Positions 1-11,485 of a DNA stretch of 64,000 nt are shown here, one piece after another. A program made the position numbers and the translations under genes. Each line of letters opens with the position of its first letter. The first letter of the stretch is position 1. The DNA comes from Anaeramoeba flamelloides (lineage: Eukaryota; Metamonada; Anaeramoebidae). The notes beneath the pieces were generated by a model that saw nothing but the letters and a program-made list of their open reading frames with translations, did not search any database and was not told where the DNA came from. The stretch lies in assembly GCA_027625915.1 (NCBI GenBank), contig JANTQA010000063.1:6219501-6283500 (forward strand). Direction: 5' to 3'.

Positions 1-640
1 ACAATCGATAAAGAAAGCGATAACAAACGAACGGCTGTGAAAGAATTTAATTGGAACGCACTTGAGTATGTAGACAAACGATGAAGGATGATGTAAACAA
101 GAATTTTGAAAAATCCAAAGATTTGATACCAGAACATCCAAAAATAAAAATCATAAGACTTGGGTGTAATAACAAAGAGAATAAAAATCTGTAGCCTAGT
201 CATGAAGAAAAAAGTGTTTTTTTTCAATTTGAATTGTTCAATTTCGGTTGCTGCGCCAAAAAAGATTTTGAAAAGGATCATCCCAATTAAGTGCAACAAA
301 TGAAACAAAGAGAATTGAAGTGTGACTAAATAATATTTGGAATTTAGAATAAAGGCCAGTGAAGACTCAACAGTGCCACATTTGCTATAAATATGTAAGA
401 ATTTGAAAATGTGGAATGAAACGATCAAAAGGGTGATTGGTTTGTTGAACATTATGATTTTTTTGTTTGCAGATCCTTCTTGAAATATGTTTGTTTCGGA
501 AATGGGTTTGCTTTTTGTTCTCAAATTATTACACCAAGGATTATGTTCAAAATTTGTGGAATTTCTTGTAATTTTGTTGGTATTGGGCTGTTAGTGGAAT
601 GTGTTCGAAAAGAAGAAAAATGATTTAAATTTAAAAGAGA
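1..640 (+). pseudogene. Decayed coding remnant, family not recognised
   Basis: This segment is richer in G+C than the DNA that follows. From about base 93 one frame reads protein-like sequence (for example FQFELFNFGCCAKKDFEKD near 220-275) to about 632, interrupted by several stops; the first 80 bases read best in another frame. A possible splice acceptor (TTTGTTTGCAG) lies at about 473. Just after it, in the alternative frame, YYTKDYVQNLWNFL resembles the S2-S3 region of voltage-gated cation channels. That resemblance is weak and rests on pattern recognition only. It may be a broken host gene cut by the window edge. It is not an intact gene. Confidence 0.3.
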
Positions 641-1977
641 TTGGCAAATAGAATAGTAATTATGAAAAAATGTTTTGTTTGCTTGTCTAAAAATGTGTTT
701 ATTTGAAACTAAAAAAGCGAGTGTAGATGTTAGAGGGTTAATATATTCTTTATAGAGTCGATACTTTTTATTGATAATCTTCTTTTTTTTTACTAGTCGA
801 ATATTTAAGGCTGTACCACTTATTTAAGAACAACATACCCATCATGGGTATTGATGAAGGATCTTTATTCACCACTTTTGTTTGAGGTTTGGGTGATCAA
901 TGAGTGGGAAAAAATTTTGAAAATTATTCTAATTAATAAAATTTTAAAATTGTTAACCTTTTTTTTTTTTTGTTTTTTCTAATTTTTTGAAAGATTTTCT
1001 TTCTTTTCAAATTTACACATTTTAATTTAACTTCAAGAGATTTTGTATGTTTATCGATAAATATAAAGTAGCTAAAGGAAATTATTTTGTAATTTTCAAA
1101 AATAACAACAAGTTTTAATATACAATTTACGAAATTTGATAAAGTTCGATTTCAAAATATTTCCAAAACTTATCTAAGAATAAATTTAAATATTAATACT
1201 TAATGATAAAATTCAACTAAAATATTTTTTATAGAAGTTTTTCATTTTTAACAATTTTTGAAGATTTATATTTTATAAAACTAAAAAGATTTTTAGAGTG
1301 GCTAAAACAATTAAATTAAAAACTTAAATTCTATAAGGGATGAAGAATGAAAAAATATCATATTTTCTTGGCCCAAATTCTGAATTAAAGAAAATAAATG
1401 ATAATTCTTATTGTAATTCATTTTGGATTTTTATTTTAGAAATACCAGGCTATTTATTTCGAAAAAAATTTTTACAATAAAAATTAATTTTTGAAAAAAT
1501 GTATAATGTGAATAATCACTAAAAGCTGATTAGTGTGGTTTATTACGATTACAAATTTTTGTTTTAGTAGAACAAATAAAATTTTTTTTTGGTTAGATTA
1601 ATTATTACCTAAAAATTTTTGATTTAAATAACTTTTTTTAATTAAATAATAATATCATAATTAAAATTTTTGTAAATTTTTTTGGATTTATTTTTAACGT
1701 TTAAATTGCATTCTTGAAATCATTAGACTTTAATTATCTTTTCAGAAATTTTCAAAATGTAACCAGAGAATCTAAAATTATAAATTAATGAAAATAATTA
1801 CAAAGTATCAAAGTATAAAATAAATTAATAAAGATTTATTTTTTTTAATTGTTTTTTTAAAATATTAATCTTTTTTTTTTTTTTTTAATAGTAAGGGCAT
1901 ACCCAGAATAAAGGATAAAAGTTTTCTTTTTTTTTTTTTTTCCTTATGTAAAAATTTTGTCCAAAAAAAGATAAAAT
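641..1977. other. A+T-rich intergenic DNA
   Basis: No gene, RNA or clear repeat boundary is visible. The segment has long T and A runs and no open frame of note. Confidence 0.5.
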
Positions 1978-3554
1978 TAAACTCCATTCCAAAAATTTGG
2001 ACACACCCAAAATCAAAAATACGCAAAAAAAAAAGCCCGATATATTATATTTTTCCAAATCTAATATAAAATCATATTTAAGTTACCCAAAATTAATGTT
2101 TAAATAATTAACCATTTTAATCCAAATAAAAGAAAACAATATAAAACTCAAAAATAAAAAAAGGTGTGTCCAAAATAATGAAATGAGCAGAACAAAAAAT
2201 ATATTGGTAAATTTGTTGAAATTTCACCAACAATTGTTGATCGATCAAATGTTAAGATACTATATACCAATTGTATGTTGTTTTTTTAATTGAACCAACT
2301 CAACACTAATCTTCTATCAACCATTGTAAAAAATATTCAGATCGAAGGAAAAAGATTACGTAACTGCAATAAAGGAAATGAAAACAAAACAAAAAAGACA
2401 AAAAATAAAATTGTTTGTAAAATCAAAATTAGAGTAGTTGTGTAATTTATAACAAACATTGTTTAAAAATACAAACAATTGCTTAATTTAAAATATGTAT
2501 TGCTTAAAAAAAATATTTTTAGGAAATAATATCTATTGTCCAATTTGTAATATTTTGAACAATAATATGTTATGTAAGCAAAAAGGATTGAAACTATTGT
2601 AAACAATAGAAAAATATATTTATAAAAAGAACTTGTTTTGTAATATAACAAATATCCAAAAATTGATCATAAAAGAATCATTTTAAAAAATTCAAAAAAT
2701 AAAAATTTACTATTATGTACTCTAAAATGTTAAACATTTCAAATATAAAATTTTTTTGATCAATATTCCAAATTTTAATTTTTCATTGATAAAATAATAT
2801 CCAATAGATATTAAATTTATATCTCCCATATAAGATTTATTTATTTTTAAATTATAACTAATTATTAAATTTTTTTGGAATAGTTAAACAACAAAATAAC
2901 AAAATAACAAAAAAAAAAAAAAAAAAAATAAAATAAAAAACACCCAAAAGATAAACATAAATTAATGTTTTATAGAAAAATGATTTTAGTAAAATACATT
3001 TTTAATAACTTTTAAAAATTTTTATTACGAATAATAAAGCGAATGAAAGGCTATCTTATCCTTTAGCTCCTTTATTATTAAAAGTTTTGATTTGTAGTAA
3101 AATTCAAAAAAAGAAAAAAATGGCAAATAATCCAATAAAATTGAGAACTTATAAAAGAAAAGAAAAAATTTTTTTACAACTAAAAATTATTAATAAATCT
3201 TAAATATAAAAATAAAATCTTGAATAAAATTGAATTTATGGGGAATAAGTACAATTTTTTGAAATATGTTCTTTCTATTAAACAAATGATTTATTAATTG
3301 CTCAATAATTGTCTTAATTGTTCAGTTTATCGAATGATTGTGAATAAAACAATCAATTGTGTAAATTATTTTTATTTCGCAATAGAATATATATTACACA
3401 ATATTAATTTTTTATTACGCAACCACTGTTTCTTTTACACAAACCAATTATACTTTTACGAAACTACTCTATTCTTTTCAAATTGAATTTAAATTGCAGT
3501 ATTGTTATTCTTCCAACTGTTTAAACTGTGCCCAAATTTTTGGAATATAGTTTA
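1978..3554 (+). mobile_element. Tc1/mariner-like element family B, copy B1, split by insert C
   Basis: The left end reads TAAACTCCATTCC followed by TTTGGACACACCC; the right end at about 3527-3554 is its imperfect inverted copy (GGAATATAGTTTA). The interior matches copies B2, B3 and B4 over most of its length, including the shared ATTGTTGATCGATCAAA stretch. TA-flanked termini with a GGACACACC block are typical of Tc1/mariner non-autonomous elements. No transposase is encoded. The element is interrupted at 2432-3469 by element C; family B sequence resumes exactly after it (CAAATTGAATTTAAA). Confidence 0.7.
2432..3469. mobile_element. TA-flanked TIR element C, nested in B1
   Basis: The 1038-bp insert starts GAGTAGTTGTGTAA and ends with the inverted TTACGAAACTACTC, flanked on both sides by TA. 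Both arms repeat short GTGTAA and CAATTG-type motifs. No transposase frame is visible, so it looks like a non-autonomous mariner-like element. The border is defined by comparison with uninterrupted family B copies. Confidence 0.65.
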
Positions 3555-3884
3555 ATTTCTTTTTATTGACAACATAACAATATCTATTCAAGTAATTATT
3601 AAGTTACCTGGATTTTGGAATTGTTTTAGTATAAAGAGAGATGAAAACCATCTAAATTTTTAATGTGAGAATTTTTAAGTGACTAAATTTGAGTTTTCCA
3701 ATTGAAAGAGTGTTTAAGACAAATACAATCATCAGAAACAATCGAAGCTTAAACTAGTTTTCTGGAATTTTAAATTTTTTAAACTCTGTGAATAATTTGA
3801 ATTTCTTGATTTGTAAATAAAGAATTTTGATTATTTTATTATTAAGAAATATTTTGTGAGGTGTAATAAAGTAAAAGTAAGGAC

Positions 3885-4440
3885 TGTAGAGTACCTAGGT
3901 TTGTTGTATCTGATAAAAAAAGCTCTTAATAAATTTTGGGTTGCAGAAGGTGCCGTGGGATTTCGTAGAGTATCTGTATTTTTCAGAAAATCAAAGAATA
4001 GAGTAAAATCAAAGATTTTTCATAATTAATTCAAATTCTAGAAAAGCTAAAGGTGGTTTTTTGTAATTTTTGGAATAAACCGAAATTTTCTTAAATTTTC
4101 TGTTTATTTCAAAAATTAAAAAATCCTAACAAAAAGTGTCCATCAAGTGACGTAAAGTGTCGTAAAGTACATACGGTTTTTTTAATTTACATAATAAATG
4201 GAAAATTAAATAAATTTTCTATTTATTTTAAAAAGTAAAAAAAAAAAAAAAAAAAAAGGCTAAGCCGTGGACTTTTTCAATACAAGAAATATCTGTAAAT
4301 TTAACAAGTTTTCTATTAATTTCTCAAATTAAAATAAAAACCAAAATTGGTTTTACAAAATTCTAAGGAATTTAGTAAATTTTTGAAGTTTTTTCTATTC
4401 TTTGAGATCCTGAAAAATCTAACAGCATTTTTAACTTTTA
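3885..4440. repeat. Modular repeat R10, copy 1
   Basis: The segment contains GTGTCGTAAAGTAC-type units and blocks such as AAAGCTAAAGGTGG and AAATCCTAACAAAAAG between A/T runs. The same modules recur at about 28180-28770 and 50440-50630. The element type is unknown and no gene is visible. Confidence 0.45.
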
Positions 4441-4774
4441 GTAATCAATAATTCATTATATCGATACATATAGATTTCTTCTATTTGTTCTTCTTCTTCT
4501 TTGGAGTTCAATTAAATCTTTTGAGTTCAAGTTAATTTTATTGTTTATTTCTTTGATTAATATTTAATAATTATACTGAATAAGGGAGAAATAATTTTTT
4601 TTAATTTATTTTTGAATTTTGAAGATATTTTTCTATAATTGAAACTAAATTATTCTCAATTTTAAATTATGTTTTGTAAATAAGAATTTGGTTTTTTTGT
4701 TTAGTTAACAGTAAATTAATGTCTGAATTAATACAATAGAATAAATAATTTTAGTTTTTTATTATATCATTATA

Positions 4775-5065
4775 TAAACTAAAATTCAACTTTTACCACA
4801 CAGCTAAACCGTTCCAAACAATTCAAATAATACAATTTCATTCAAATTGGAAACAAATTTGATTTTTGTAAAATATGAAAATCATTTTTTCATCTTTTAG
4901 TTTTTTGTATTCATTTCATTTTTTGAATTACGAAACTTGTTTGGTACGATCAAACATTTTTTTGAACCATTGATATTCTGTTAAAGTTGAGTTGTTCCAA
5001 ATAGAAGAACCCAAATAAAATTAGTTGGTAGTATCTAACCATTTCGTTGATCAATATTCCTCAGA
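4775..5065 (-). mobile_element. Diverged family B fragment B5
   Basis: Read on the minus strand, this matches the right half of the diverged copy at 48895-49230 and ends in a family B-like terminus. A separate plus-oriented terminus-like block (TTCTCCAAAATTTTT then ACACACCC) lies at about 5107-5133. Its matching remainder was not found. Confidence 0.45.
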
Positions 5066-5133
5066 GAATTAAAACAAATTTACTAATGTATTTTTTTGTT
5101 TAGTCCTTCTCCAAAATTTTTAACACACCCATA

Positions 5134-6166
5134 ATTTATTTGTATTGATAATTATTTATTTATTGTTTTATGAGTATTGTAATTTATAAAAAAGTGTTAA
5201 CATTTCAATTAGTTAAAACCTTCTAATTTGGTAAATCTTCTTGAATTGATTAAATAGGTTTTTTTTTTTCACAAATCGAATTTTGGTGTTTTATCAATTT
5301 TGATTTCTGAGTTTATTTCTATCCCGTATATTAATCTGATTTTTTTAAAAAAGTTTTTGTTCATCTAATTTCCAAATTATTATTCAAAGGGGGTTGTTAT
5401 TAAATAATTGTTTAGAGCTATTAAATGCTTTATTTAAATTTTTTCAAAGTATAAATTTATTATATGAATTTTTATCCAAATAAATACCCAAATATTTAAT
5501 TTTTTTCAATCTTTTGAAAGATTAAAATTTGGGCTAATTAGACAAATTAAAACTCAATCAATTCTATTATATCTTTTCGAAATTAAAGTTTGAGATTTAA
5601 AAGTTGATAATCGGAAATTCCAATTTGACAACGGTACTATTTATACAACATTGAAATAGAACAAAAATAAAAATTTTTATCATGTATGGGAAATGTGTTT
5701 AATTCTTAACTTTCTTAAAGTAGCTGTTATTTAATTTGCCGTGAAAGTTATGTTCTGACGAACTCCGAAACATTTTTTCTCACAAAATAATTTTGATAGG
5801 ATATACTATTTGTTGAAAAAAAAAACGAAACAAAATTTTCATTCAGCATTCCTAAAAAACTTTTAAACAACCAAAGTAAAATTTCAACTCGTTTTTAATT
5901 CTTAAAATCGGCTTTAATTATTCTAATTTCTCCTTTTAGGGTATGTTTATGATTTCTTTGTATTCGTGACCTTTTTACAATTTGTTTTCGGAAAGCTAAA
6001 TTAAAATTTTGTTCAATTTATTTTTCCATTAAACATATATTCTGTAGACTATTATCATCCAATTAAGAAATGAAAATTTTTGTTTCTAGTTCTAAAGATT
6101 TGAAGAATTAAAAGTCGAAAAAACCAAAAGATCTTGACAAAGTCAATTATAAATGATATTTTTTGA
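5134..6166. other. A+T-rich intergenic DNA
   Basis: No supported gene or repeat boundary. Confidence 0.4.
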
Positions 6167-6615
6167 CTGTTGAGAGAAAAATGTTTGACAGAGAAAAATA
6201 GTTTGACTGCAATTTTAATTAGGGAACATTAATAGAACCTGAAAATGATTTTAAATTTCTATTGTTTGTGAAATAACTAAAGAAAATAACAATAATCTAC
6301 TTATTAGAATAACGATTAATGTAATTCTACTTGTTCAAAACCTTATCTCTTATAATCTAAAGTAAGTTTAAAAATTATCATTTTCAGAATTAATAGTAAA
6401 CTTTACTAAAACAAGGATTTTTGTTAAAATAGCATGATCTACTTTAATTATCAACCATTCAAATAAGTATTCTACACAAACCACAGATTAATGAACTTGC
6501 AATACATTTAAACCTGGATTTATATAAAATTCACCTAGTTATCAATAGGATTTGATTTTCAATTTTACTAATGTTCCCAATTGAAAATCATGTCCAACCA
6601 TTTTTCTCTCAACAG
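6167..6615 (+). mobile_element. TIR element family E, copy E1
   Basis: The 449-bp element has ends CTGTTGAGAGAAAAATG and the inverted form ending TTTCTCTCAACAG. The inverted homology reaches into AATTGGGAACATTA on both sides (~45-65 bp arms). A second copy in the opposite orientation lies at 35304-35766. No coding capacity. The target duplication could not be decided. Confidence 0.6.
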
Positions 6616-7075
6616 TAAGATTTAATTAAGCTTCCTTATTGAACTTTAAGACAAAGCTTTATTTCCGAGAATTGGACTTTAACGGTACTATCAATAATTT
6701 GAAGATTTTTGATTTAACAAATCATTTAAAATTTTTACAAAATGTCATTTGTCGAAAACTGTCCAAAGGATAGGAGTGAAAATTGTTTATATAAAAGAGC
6801 AAGAAAACAATTTAGTTGTTAGTGGTTTGAAATGTGTTTGTTTTTGGTTTTCGGTTTGTTGTTTGTTTTTTTGTTTTTTTGTTTTTTTTTTTGTGGAGAA
6901 AGTAAAAATCAAAAAAGAAAAAAAAAATAATTAAAAATAATTTTTATGAATCTATTGTGTTGTTCATTTGTCTTTTAATGGCTTTTTTTCCTTAAATTTT
7001 TTAACCAAAAAGAAAAAGCAAAAATAAAATCAAGAAAAATGTTTTTTTTTTTTGTTTGTCAAAAGTTTCAGAAAA

Positions 7076-8005
7076 TTATTTTTTTTCTTCTGATCCTTGT
7101 TGTTGGTTATATCTTTGTTGTCCTCTTCCGCCAAAATTACGAGGTCTATATCCATCCTGTCTTTGTTGATAGCCTCTACCTTGGTATCCTCTACCTCTAC
7201 CTCTTCCACCACCCTTTTGTTTTTTTCAAAAAAAAATCAAGATGAAAAAAAAAACAAAAAAAAAAAGTAAAAGGATTGAATTTAACAAAAAAAAAAAAAA
7301 GAATAAAAAATTGAAGAAAAAGATTTACAAATCTTGGTCTGAATCCGTCAGATGGTCCCATTTTTTTATCACCTAAGAATCCTCTACCTCTACCTCTGAA
7401 CCCTCTTCCTCTACCTCTTCCTCTACCTCTAAATCCTCTTCCTCGACCTCTTCCTCTTCCTCTTCCTCTACCTCTTCCACTTCTTCGTTGATCTCTGAGT
7501 GGTGCTCTTCTTTTTCTTGGTTTGTATGTATCTGGAACAACTTCTTTGGGGAAATGGAGGTATTCTCTTAAGTATTCAATACCTTCATTATTTAAACGCC
7601 TTTTTAAAAAGACAAAAATTAATATCAGAGTTTTTGTTGTTTTATGTTTTTGTTATTTTTTTGAGTTTTGTGTTTTGTGTTTTTTGTTTTTGTTTTGAAA
7701 AAATAATAAAACAAAAGAAAAGAAAAAAAAAAAGAAAAAATTAAAATTAGATCCAAAGAAAAACAAAATAAACTGTAAAAGTAGAAAACAAAAAAAGATC
7801 AAAAAGCCAACCAGTAGTAATATTGCCAATTGAATTGTTCTTCGATTAAACCACGAGATCTGAGTGATTTCATGATTTTGTAGATTGCTCTTCCTTCGAG
7901 TCCAGTTTCCTTATGCTTTTTTTTTGGATCTTTTTTACAGACAAAGACACCTGCTTTGAAAAATAATGTATAAACTTTTTTTAAGTCCTTTTTAGCAATA
8001 ATCAT
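7076..8005 (-). CDS. RPS10: 40S ribosomal protein eS10
   Basis: This is the small-subunit ribosomal protein eS10, which sits on the head of the 40S subunit near the mRNA entry side. Three exons are read on the minus strand: 8005-7812, 7599-7329 and 7213-7076. Introns are 212 and 115 nt, with GT-AG borders, and phases agree throughout (603 nt, 200 aa). The N-terminal winged-helix domain is clear: the start MIIAKKDLKKVYTLFFKAGV, then LIEEQFNWQYYYW, then LNNEGIEYLREYLHFPKEVV after the first splice, all matching the family. The C-terminal half is an Arg-Gly-rich tail (runs of RGRGRG and FRGRGR) longer than in animals. It ends RYNQQQGSEEKK. The ATG at 8005 gives the family's normal start, and the stop is TAA. 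No operon-like neighbours. Confidence 0.95.
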
Positions 8006-9881
8006 CTTTATTAATTTGTAAATACAAGAGTAAACTAAAAAAAATAAAACTTTAAATCATAAATTTCTTTTTTTGGAATGTTGAATTATAATTTTGTTCC
8101 TTTTATTTTTCATAAAATAACTGTATGTAATATGATTTTGGAATTTTTCTTGTTTTTTTTTAAATTAATGTTGATCCATTTTGTTGAATGACCCCTGTTT
8201 ACTTTTTTTTTTTTTTTTTGTGTTTTTGATAATTCTCTGTGTTTTTTTCGTAAATAACTGTTGGTTGTTTTTTGAAACATTCTCTCTTTTTAACTTTAAG
8301 ATGTGGTTTTTGTTTTTTCTTTTGTGTTTAATAAAAAATAGTTTTCAGTTTAACTATTCTTTCAAATCAAACAATATTTAATAGATCATATTATCAAAGT
8401 GTTTTTCTACAACCTTCAAGGCCAATCTCCCAATAAAAGAGATCTAATTCAACAAAATTTAAACAAAACAACACCAAAATTCACAACAACTAAATCTTTC
8501 AATTTGATGAAATTCAAAAAACCAATAAAAAGGATAAAAAGAGTTTCTTAAAAACTTTTTTGCTTGTTGCCTTGGCATGAACAAAAATGATATTAATTTT
8601 TCAAAGTTTTTGAGAAAAATGATTGAATAAAAATTTCATATCAATTTCCTTTTTTCCTTTAGTCAATAACCTTCAAATCTGATCTAGTAATTAGATGATT
8701 TTATTTATTTGATTCTATTTTTTATATATTTGATGAGATAAGAAACCATAGTGAAGCAATATCTAAAATTGAATCAAAAGTTGAATAACAGAATATTTGA
8801 TCTGATTAAAAGCCAACAAGAACACGCTCAATGACCAAATTATTTAAAAATCGATTCTTTTTCAACAATTTTCATAATGAAAGCAAATTAAGTCTCTAAA
8901 AAGATCAATTTTGAATGATTATATCAAGATCTTTCGATTTTTCAATCAAAATTAGTGAGAAATTTTTATTTTGAAAACTTTGAAAAAAAAATATCCTATA
9001 TGACTTGAGAGAAGGACAGTATTATTGTCAGTACATACTTGGCTGTTAAAAAGAAAGACATTCTTGAAAACTTTTTATTACAACAACAGATAAAAAAAGA
9101 AAACAATATCAAAAAAGTTGGAAAACAACACTTAAAAACACTTTTTGGTATAAAAGCCACAGGAAAAGTTTGAAAAAAATATTTATTGAAGTCAACACGG
9201 GTTATTGAACAAACTGAACTTTTCTGTTATACTTCCAAGAGTCAAGAAATGTGTCAGTATTTTTGGTATTTTGAATGACAACAAATTCCATTTAATAATC
9301 GATCAAAGATGTTTACGTTTATGTGAATTTGAAAAAAGTATTTTCGATTTTCTCTTAACTTTTCCACTCGGATAACTTACTTTCTTTTTTAAGGGACAAG
9401 TAAACTAAAAAAAAATATTCAAGTAAATTTAATAACAAATTCAAAAAAAAATTACCTCATCTTTAGATAGAAAAAAAAACGTAAAAATATGATTACTATA
9501 AAATCAAACTTACTTTTAAAAAGTTGTTCTCTGAAACGAATTATTGTTTTTTAAAAGTTGGATCCATTTTTCATATTTTAAAATAAGTTCAAAATCCAAC
9601 ATATTTCTGAATTATTTAAAAAAAATATTGTTTTTGAAAGAAGATTGAAATTTTATTGTGTTCAAACGAAGTGTACCAAAATACACTTTAAAAATAAAAC
9701 CAAATAAGTTCTACAATAATTAAACATAATAAATCTACTTAATTTCAAAAAAAAATTAAAATATTTTTTTTATTCACAAAACAGTTTAAATCGATTTTTT
9801 CTTTTTTTTTTAACAAAAAAACTGAGAATAATTATTAAAGAAAATAAATGAAAAAAATTCCGCACAATATTTTTTAAAATA
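8006..9881. other. Upstream of eS10; no supported gene
   Basis: This contains the upstream region of the eS10 gene. At 8700-9400 the base composition is less A+T-rich and one plus frame looks faintly protein-like, but it has many stops and cannot be separated from chance. No repeat was assigned. Confidence 0.4.
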
Positions 9882-10080
9882 CAGTCAGTTTCACTTTTAA
9901 GGCACAAACTTTCAACGAAATTTAAGGCACAAAAAAAATCTCAAATTAAGGCACAAAATTTGGAATTTTTTTTTTTACAATTTATTTTTACTAGAATTTT
10001 GAATTTTGTGCTTTAATTTGAGATTTTTTTTGTGCCTTAAATTTCGTTGAAAGTTTGTGCCTTAAAAGTGAAACTGACTG
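9882..10080. mobile_element. Palindromic MITE family A, copy A1
   Basis: The 199-bp element begins CAGTCAGTTTCACTTTTAAG and ends with the inverse, flanked by TA on both sides. The two ~80-bp arms are nearly perfect inverted copies around a short A/T-rich centre. The TA duplication and CAGTCAGTT ends indicate a Tc1/mariner-type MITE. Confidence 0.8.
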
Positions 10081-10350
10081 TAAGAAAAATTCAATCTCAA
10101 ACATAAAGGAAACCTTTGAACGTGATGATTAGTAAATAATAATTAAGAAAGTCATGTTCGTTATTTCAATTGGTTATTTTTTACCCTAAAGCTAAAATTA
10201 TAAATATATTTTTTTACTATTATTTATAATCTTTAAAAATATTTCCAGATGAATAAGATTTAATAAATAAATAGATTTTATTATTATAAATTATTTAAAT
10301 AATAAAGAAGGGTATAATCTAATTATTGGAAAAAAACTATTCTTTAATTA

Positions 10351-10547
10351 CAGCCAGTTTCAATTTTAAGCCACAAACTTTCAACGAAATTTAAGGCACA
10401 AAAAAAATCTCAAATTAAAGCACAAAATTCAAATTCTAGTAAAAATAAATTGTAAAAAAAAAAATTCCAAATTTTGTACCTTTATTTGAGATTTTTTTGT
10501 GCCTTAAATTTCGTTGAAAGTTTGTGCCTTAAAAGTGAAAATGACTG
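10351..10547. mobile_element. MITE family A, copy A2
   Basis: The 197-bp copy with TA flanks begins CAGCCAGTTTCAATTTTAAG. It is slightly diverged from A1, 270 bp away. The arms remain inverted repeats. Confidence 0.75.
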
Positions 10548-11093
10548 TATTTAAATTTCAAGTAATTTAATAAATTTTGAAAATAAGTTAAAAGATGAAT
10601 ATGTTCGCCTTCCCTAATAATTATTTATTTTTTTTATTGTTAAATATTTACCATTTCAAATATATTTTTTTTGATAGAACCGTTTTTTTTTTTTTGCAAA
10701 TGAATAGGTAAAATCTAATTGAAATAGTAAATTAATATAATCATTTTAACCCTTTGACTTTTTTTTTTATCTAAAATATGGCCAAATTAAAAGAATTTTT
10801 ACATAAAAACTAAAAGAATAATAAATGACAAATAAATAAATTAACTTATATTATTTTTACTTCATTTAGAAATCAGATATATTTTTTTGTGGTATTATCA
10901 AGATTATTTATTATTTGATTATCAATGGTAAAATCTAAATAACAGATAATTGATATTTAATTTTTTTTAGAATCTAATTATAGAAATAAAATTTATATTA
11001 AACACAATTGTGTGAAATTGATTTATTGTTAACCTAATCATTTTTTTTTAAAAATGTACTCGTTTTATTATTATTTTTTTTTTATTATTATTA

Positions 11094-11291
11094 CAGTCAG
11101 TTCCACTTTTAAGACCCAAACTTTCAATGAAATTTAAGGCACAAAAAAATCTCAAATTAAGGCACAAAATTTGGAATTTTTTTTTTTTTACAATTTATTT
11201 TACTAGAGCCAGGATTTTGTGCCTTAATTTGAGATTTTTATTGTAACTTAAATTTCGTTGAAAGTTTGTGCCTTAAAAGTGGAACTGACTG
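11094..11291. mobile_element. MITE family A, copy A3
   Basis: The 198-bp copy with TA flanks begins CAGTCAGTTCCACTTTTAAG and ends with the inverse. It is the third copy within 1.4 kb. Confidence 0.8.
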
Positions 11292-11453
11292 TATTATTAT
11301 TTAGAGTATCAAAATTCTAATTCTAATTAAGTAAAAAAAAAATCAATATATCTTATTTATTTTACTAGATGTACAATTTACACTCTAAATAGTCAATTAC
11401 TTAATTTTTTTCAAACGAAATTTAAGCGTATAATTATAAATTCAGCGATTTTC

Positions 11454-11485
11454 GGGGGGGGGGGGGGGGGGGAAAAAAAAAAAAA
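11454..11485. repeat. 19-base G run followed by A run
   Basis: Nineteen consecutive G (11454-11472) are followed directly by thirteen A. A G run of this length stands out strongly in DNA this poor in G+C. It may be real (a G4-capable tract) or a sequencing/assembly artefact. Confidence 0.7.

Noticed and set aside
2463-3486. Two 62-codon frames inside element C
   Set aside because: Composition follows A+T runs, no domain, positions coincide with element C's repeated arms, and neither has a proper transposase motif.
8700-9405. Long plus frame with protein-like patches and many stops
   Set aside because: The stop count is not clearly below expectation for this base composition, so a pseudogene call is not supported.
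11454-11472. Possible telomere or centromere signal
   Set aside because: A pure G run is not a telomere repeat, and no tandem array lies nearby.
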